Shown here piece after piece: positions 60,004 through 64,000 of a stretch of DNA of 64,000 bases. Position numbers and translations under genes: made by a program. Below the pieces are notes generated by a model that worked only from the letters and a program-made list of their open reading frames with translations, searched no databases and had not been told where the DNA came from. Source of the stretch: Tuctoria greenei (Eukaryota > Streptophyta > Magnoliopsida > Poales > Poaceae); NCBI GenBank assembly GCA_036927565.1, contig JAYESD010000009.1, forward strand, positions 158,494,929 to 158,558,928, read 5' to 3'. The first letter of the stretch is position 1. Every line of letters starts with the position of its first letter.

Positions 60004-60833
60004 TGCCAGTGCAGACGCCCGCTACGGTCCCGGCCGCGAAATTTGCAGTCACGGCGCCGATAGCGGTCTGGGCGCGCGGAGATCTAAGAAAGTGAAACGC
60101 AATTGGACACGAGTGACTCAGTTGTTTACGTGGTTCGGGCCGCCTGAGCGTAATACCCTACTCCACGGGTGTGTGTGTGTTGTATTAACTTGTGAGCTTC
60201 AGAGGGTTCGAGTGTTCGTGTTCTCGTGTATCGTCGGTTTGTCCTTTTATAGCACAAGGACAAACCGTTACAAGTCAGCCTGGCCCGACATGTGGCCCTG
60301 GCGGTTACTAGTATTGATACGCGAGATTAATTGTTGCTAATAACCCTGTAACGGCTCCGACAGTGCCGTTACAGGTGTTAATATCATCCGATTAAGTGTC
60401 ATTAATATGGAATTAATGATAATTAATCGGGTCTTGAAGTCTGCAGCTGTCCTTTAGAAATCCGGAGCCGTTACAACGTCTCCCGGGGATTTGAAGCGGT
60501 TTAGCTCCGACGTATGGACACGCGGCAGCTCCGGAGCTTGCTTGGGAGAAGCGGGAAGCTCCGGGGTGACCTGGCACGTGTCATGTCCGGAGCTTCTCTC
60601 GGTCGGGGGCTACCTCCGGAGGTGCCGTTTCAGTACTTGGCCCGGAGCTTCACCCTTGCGGGTAATAGCTCTGGGCCGACAGTACGCGTGGCAACCTAGA
60701 GGTTAACCATGTTGGAGAAGCGGGTCCGGTCACGTCTGGCGAGTGGGCCCCCGAGGGTCTTCAATTTGAGTTGATGTCCTTCCCTTGAGATCTTTGTAAC
60801 CTCAGGGGGTGTATGGTTTTTAGGGTACCGACA
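60004..60833 (-). repeat. 3' LTR of second gypsy element
   Basis: The top end is firm (GGGTACCGACA at 60823-60833). The lower end is uncertain by tens of bases. TATA box at 60243-60251 (minus strand TATAAAAGG). Multiple CTCCGGAG/AGCTCCGGAGCT palindromes and one CACGTG at about 60575. Confidence 0.75.
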
Positions 60834-61363
60834 GTGGCCCCCTGGACCTACCTCCGGGGAAGGCCAACGGGATGAAGTCGTTCCGCCGGAGGTGGGTCCA
60901 TACTTGTGACTCTTGAACTGGGTCTTCAAGAGTCTTCGGAGGTGCCTTTGGCGGGGCTTTATGGTTGAGTCCCGACGCGTGGCGCACCTCAGGCGGCAGA
61001 TAAGATCTTTGACGTGCGGATCTCTCGCAATTGAAGGTCGTCGGTTCCCGATACGAAAACCGTATCGGTTCCGCGCGCCTTGTCAGTCCGCCGCCTTTGG
61101 GTTTCCCGCCTCGTGATGACAACTGTTCGCCTGGGTAAGAGCCTCGACTTGATCGTCAGGGTGGTCCCGGGCCCTCTTGTCATCGGCTGGGTTGAATTCT
61201 TGAGTAGTATGCTTAACTCTCCTGCAGTTTCCATCCAAGCGTTGCGAGGGCTTACTTAAGAAGGAAAGCGCACCGTCGGGAGTTCTTTACGCTTTCCATC
61301 TGTTCTTGCGCTCAAACTCCCAACTCGTGCTTTGCTTCTCTTCTCTCGCCTAGCAGTGCTGCG
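60834..61363. other. Between LTR and accessory gene: polypurine tract and 5' leader
   Basis: 60834-60850 is the polypurine tract of the minus-strand element. The rest probably holds the promoter and leader of the + strand accessory gene; no TATA box is clear. Confidence 0.5.
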
Positions 61364-64000
61364 ATGGAGTTGGGTCTGCGTGAGAGTCGTTTGAAGACGG
61401 AGAGCGATCTGAAGAAGGTCCGAGCCCTCATGGGGTGGTCGTCGGACTTCTTCAACCGTTCAATCCGTACTGGAGGAGAGCTTCCCTTTAAAAAGGAGCA
61501 CTCCGGCGAAATGGTATACTTTTCATCGTATGCCATGGTGGGGCTGATCCCACCATTTTCTTCCTTCTTTTTGATGCTGCTGGACTTCTATGGTCTGCAG
61601 CTATACCACCTTGGCCCTCACTCCCTTCTCCTTGTGTCCATCTTTGTCCACTTCTGCGAGATGTGGGTGGGCATTCCTCCCTGCATCGAGCTCTTCCGCA
61701 CTTTCTTCACCGTCCAAACCACCGGCCGAAGTGACGAGTACCTTGGCTTCTACTACTTTGTGAAGCGCAAGAAGTGCCCGTTCAAGTACCTCCGGTCGTT
61801 CCCTTCCGGGAAGTGGGATGACTGGAAGAAAGATTGGGTAGTCGTCCGGGTGGAGGAGCACGAGCGGTTGGAGCTGCCAGACGGTCTGCCCGGCATTGAC
61901 ACGTCGGTGTGGAGCGAAGTTCCGGTGCTGGCGGCAGCTTTCGACCCCGTCTTGTCCCGGATCCGCCAATGTGTGGAGGGAGGATTGACTCCCCAGGCGG
62001 TGTTCTGCAACTTCCTGTTCAACAGGTGGGCACCGCTGAAGAGGAGGGAGAAGCTCGCCTGGGCCCTCAACAGCGTGATGGACGAAGACCGGGTTGAAAC
62101 CGGGTTGAAGTCCAGCATGGTGGGGAAGTCCTTGGAGTTTCACCTCAAGAAATTCCAGCACGGCATCGATGTAGACGGAGCGTACTTGACTCCGCCACCG
62201 GCTTTCCTCCCCCTGAACGAGGAAGTTGAGTTCAGCAGGGTGCTCCGGCGGAAGATGCCCGCGCTTGACGACCTTGGCGTCGTCGAGAGAAGATCGACCG
62301 CCCCGTTGGCGATCCCCGGGTTGTCGGAAGGCAGCTCCGCCCCTGTCTCTCAGCCAAGAGCTGAGGTCACCGGCAAGGGCAAGGAGCTGGCGGAGGAGCC
62401 AGAGAGCCGGAAGAGGAAGTTGCGTCATGCTGACGGGAGGTCCGTCGGGCTTACTACTTCCCCGCCAGTTCTCCGTCCTCAGGTAGGAGGATCCTCCGCT
62501 GCTGTAGCGTCTGTCCCCGTGGTGGGGTCTTTTCGGAGCGCTACTGTTCCGGCGGTGGGATCCTCCCGGAGTACGGCTGTCCCCGTGATGGGTCCCTCCG
62601 GAGGTGCCAGCTCCGGACAGGCGACTCCGGTTCGAGAAGCGGTGAGGGCCTCCAGGTCTAGGAGTTCCTCCCGGTCAAGGAGAGCTCCGACCCGGGAAAC
62701 GCCCGCGGCTACGGCAAGTCCTGGGAGTCCTCCCGGAGCTCCTACGCCGACCGTGGCCAGCCCGGAACGTTCGGGAAAGAGGTTCCGCGCAAGCTGGTGC
62801 GTGAGCCTCCCAAGGTAATTTTTTTTGCTTACCTCAATTAACTTTTAATTATAGCATCTGTTTGCTCAATTTCTTCATTCTTCATCTGCAGCGTTCCCAA
62901 GAAGGGGAGTGAAGCTCCGCCCTCAGCCACAGTGTCTGAGGCTGCGAGGGCTTCTGCTCCAGCCCCGGTGCCGCCCCAGGCGGAGGCTGCGACAGCTCCG
63001 GCGCCGGCTGTCGTGGTCATGGACCTCGACTCGTCTCCAGAAGTTCCCGTGGTAGCGCCGGACCACGGGATCGAAGATGCGCCAGCGGCACCCGCTCCGG
63101 AGGTTGAAGCTCCGGGCCCTGGTGCTGCAGAAGTAGATGCTCCGGCTGTCGAGCCGGAGGAAGTAGCGGTCCCGGCTTCAGAGCCGGAAAATGCTGGAGC
63201 TTCGGCGGTCGAGCCGGAGGCAGCTGAAGCCCCGGCGTGCGAGCCGGAAGTTGAAGTGGTTCCGGCAATTGAGCCGGTTACTTCTGAAGCTCCGGTCGCA
63301 AGGCCGGTAGTTATTGGAGCGCCGGCTGCAGAGCCGGTGGTGGTGGAGGCGGGGGAGCTTGAGCTCCCCTCGGAAGAAGCGTCCCGGCCGGAGCCATTGG
63401 AGGCGACGACGTCGATGGTACCCGTGGCGGAGCCAGAGTGCCTGAACGAGGTCGCCGGCCCCCAGCCTGAGGGGGCGAATGAAGATTTGGTGGCGGGACC
63501 TTCTTCGGTGGCGACTGAGGCCATCCCGGAGGAGGGCCCTAGTGCCTTGGAAGCTCAGGGTTCCGCTCTCGCAGAGTGGGACCCAATTTTTGTAAATGAA
63601 GACCCGCTGGAACCAGCGGAGGAGACCCCGGAAGGTCCGGAGCCCATCTCGCTGTCGATGTCCATCGACAACGCTTGCTCCAGTCTGCGCCAAGTCCAAC
63701 TAGCCTTCTTCCACGACAGCAAGGTTCTTGAAGAGGAGCGCCAAACCCTTAGGAGGTGGCGTAATAGACTCCAATTCGAAACCAAGCTGGCGCAGTCGAG
63801 GATCGCTGCGGACAAGGAATGGATCAAGCGGGAGAAGGTCCGCTTGGAGCTCTGGGGTGAGATGCTGGACGAGAGGGAGAGCATGACTCACAACCTCGAC
63901 GCCCAATCCCGGGAGTACCACGACCAGGCTAAAGCTGCCAATGATGCGGCCAACGCCCGGTACGATCAACTCGAAGCCATCAGTACCGCACTCATCAAGC
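61364..64000 (+). CDS. Antisense accessory gene of gypsy element (Transposase_28 / putative gypsy-type transposon domain), open to window end
   Basis: Exon 1 is 61364-62814, intron 62815-62891 (GTAATT...CTGCAG), exon 2 from 62892 on; the frame stays open across the junction to 64000. The N-terminal ~240 residues match the gypsy-type transposon domain: GEMVYFSSYAMVGLIPPFSS, FYGLQLYHLGPHSLLLVSIF, YLGFYYFVKRKKCPFKYLRS, WDDWKKDWVVVRVEEHERLE. A Ser/Arg-rich linker follows. Exon 2 starts with Ala/Pro/Glu-rich repeats (EPE...APA..., about 63040-63360) and then a charged coiled coil (from about 63700, EEERQTLRRWRNRLQFETK). It lies opposite to its element's transcription. No stops, unlike the related gene at 39215-40642. 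Function unknown. Confidence 0.85.

Larger units (their letters stand above)
60004..64000 (-). mobile_element. 3' end of a second Tat-like gypsy element (continues past window)
   Basis: An LTR in reverse orientation whose start TGTCGGTACCCT is the same as that of the 36049 element, and which shares a GTAGGGTATTACGCT...GAACCACGTAAA block with it. The polypurine tract AGGGGGCCAC lies just inside at 60834-60846. The body carries an antisense accessory gene. The other LTR and gag-pol lie beyond 64000. The lower boundary near 60004 is estimated from TATA-to-end distance and a TG/CA end. Confidence 0.8.

Overview
The window is nuclear DNA from a flowering plant, almost certainly a grass. It holds a spliced plant ARK-type kinesin gene with 12 visible exons, a very GC-rich intronless AHL gene, Stowaway MITEs, Au-like SINEs, a Sirevirus-type copia element, a CACTA element and Tat-type gypsy elements. 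Species cannot be fixed by eye. Most of the 64 kb is transposable elements nested in one another around two host genes.

Positions 1-10829 are the 3' part of a + strand armadillo-repeat kinesin gene (ARK / KIN-U class); the motor exons lie upstream of the window. One intron holds a 4.8 kb copia element (2206-7046, minus strand, 5-bp target duplication) and a second holds a 1.1 kb hAT element (8667-9799, perfect 8-bp target duplication). All splice phases still agree, so the coding sequence looks intact.

10830-13983 is intergenic, including a GC-rich stretch with no recognised gene. From 13984 to 43061 is a layered nest. A Stowaway MITE was entered by a tRNA-derived SINE. That SINE was split between its A and B boxes by a Sirevirus-type copia (14378-27649, itself carrying a solo LTR at 14632-16093) and by a 15.3 kb CACTA transposon (27655-42997, minus strand, TNP2 and TnpA-like genes). 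The CACTA was in turn entered by a gypsy element (36049-42222) containing a 100-N assembly gap. Target duplications support each step, and the SINE's own 15-bp duplication survives on both sides of the 28.6 kb insertion.

43062-47420 holds a second SINE copy and two arrays of a ~120 bp satellite, each preceded by the same ~270 bp unique segment. 48440-49468 is the second host gene, an intact AT-hook nuclear-localized (AHL, PPC/DUF296) protein, followed by a ~0.5 kb tandem duplication and unannotated intergenic DNA. 55575-59853 is a gag-less copia element on the minus strand. From about 60004 to the window end is the 3' end of another minus-strand gypsy element, whose antisense accessory gene (61364 onward) is open and spliced. 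Both gypsy elements carry this accessory gene family antisense to gag, next to the 3' LTR.
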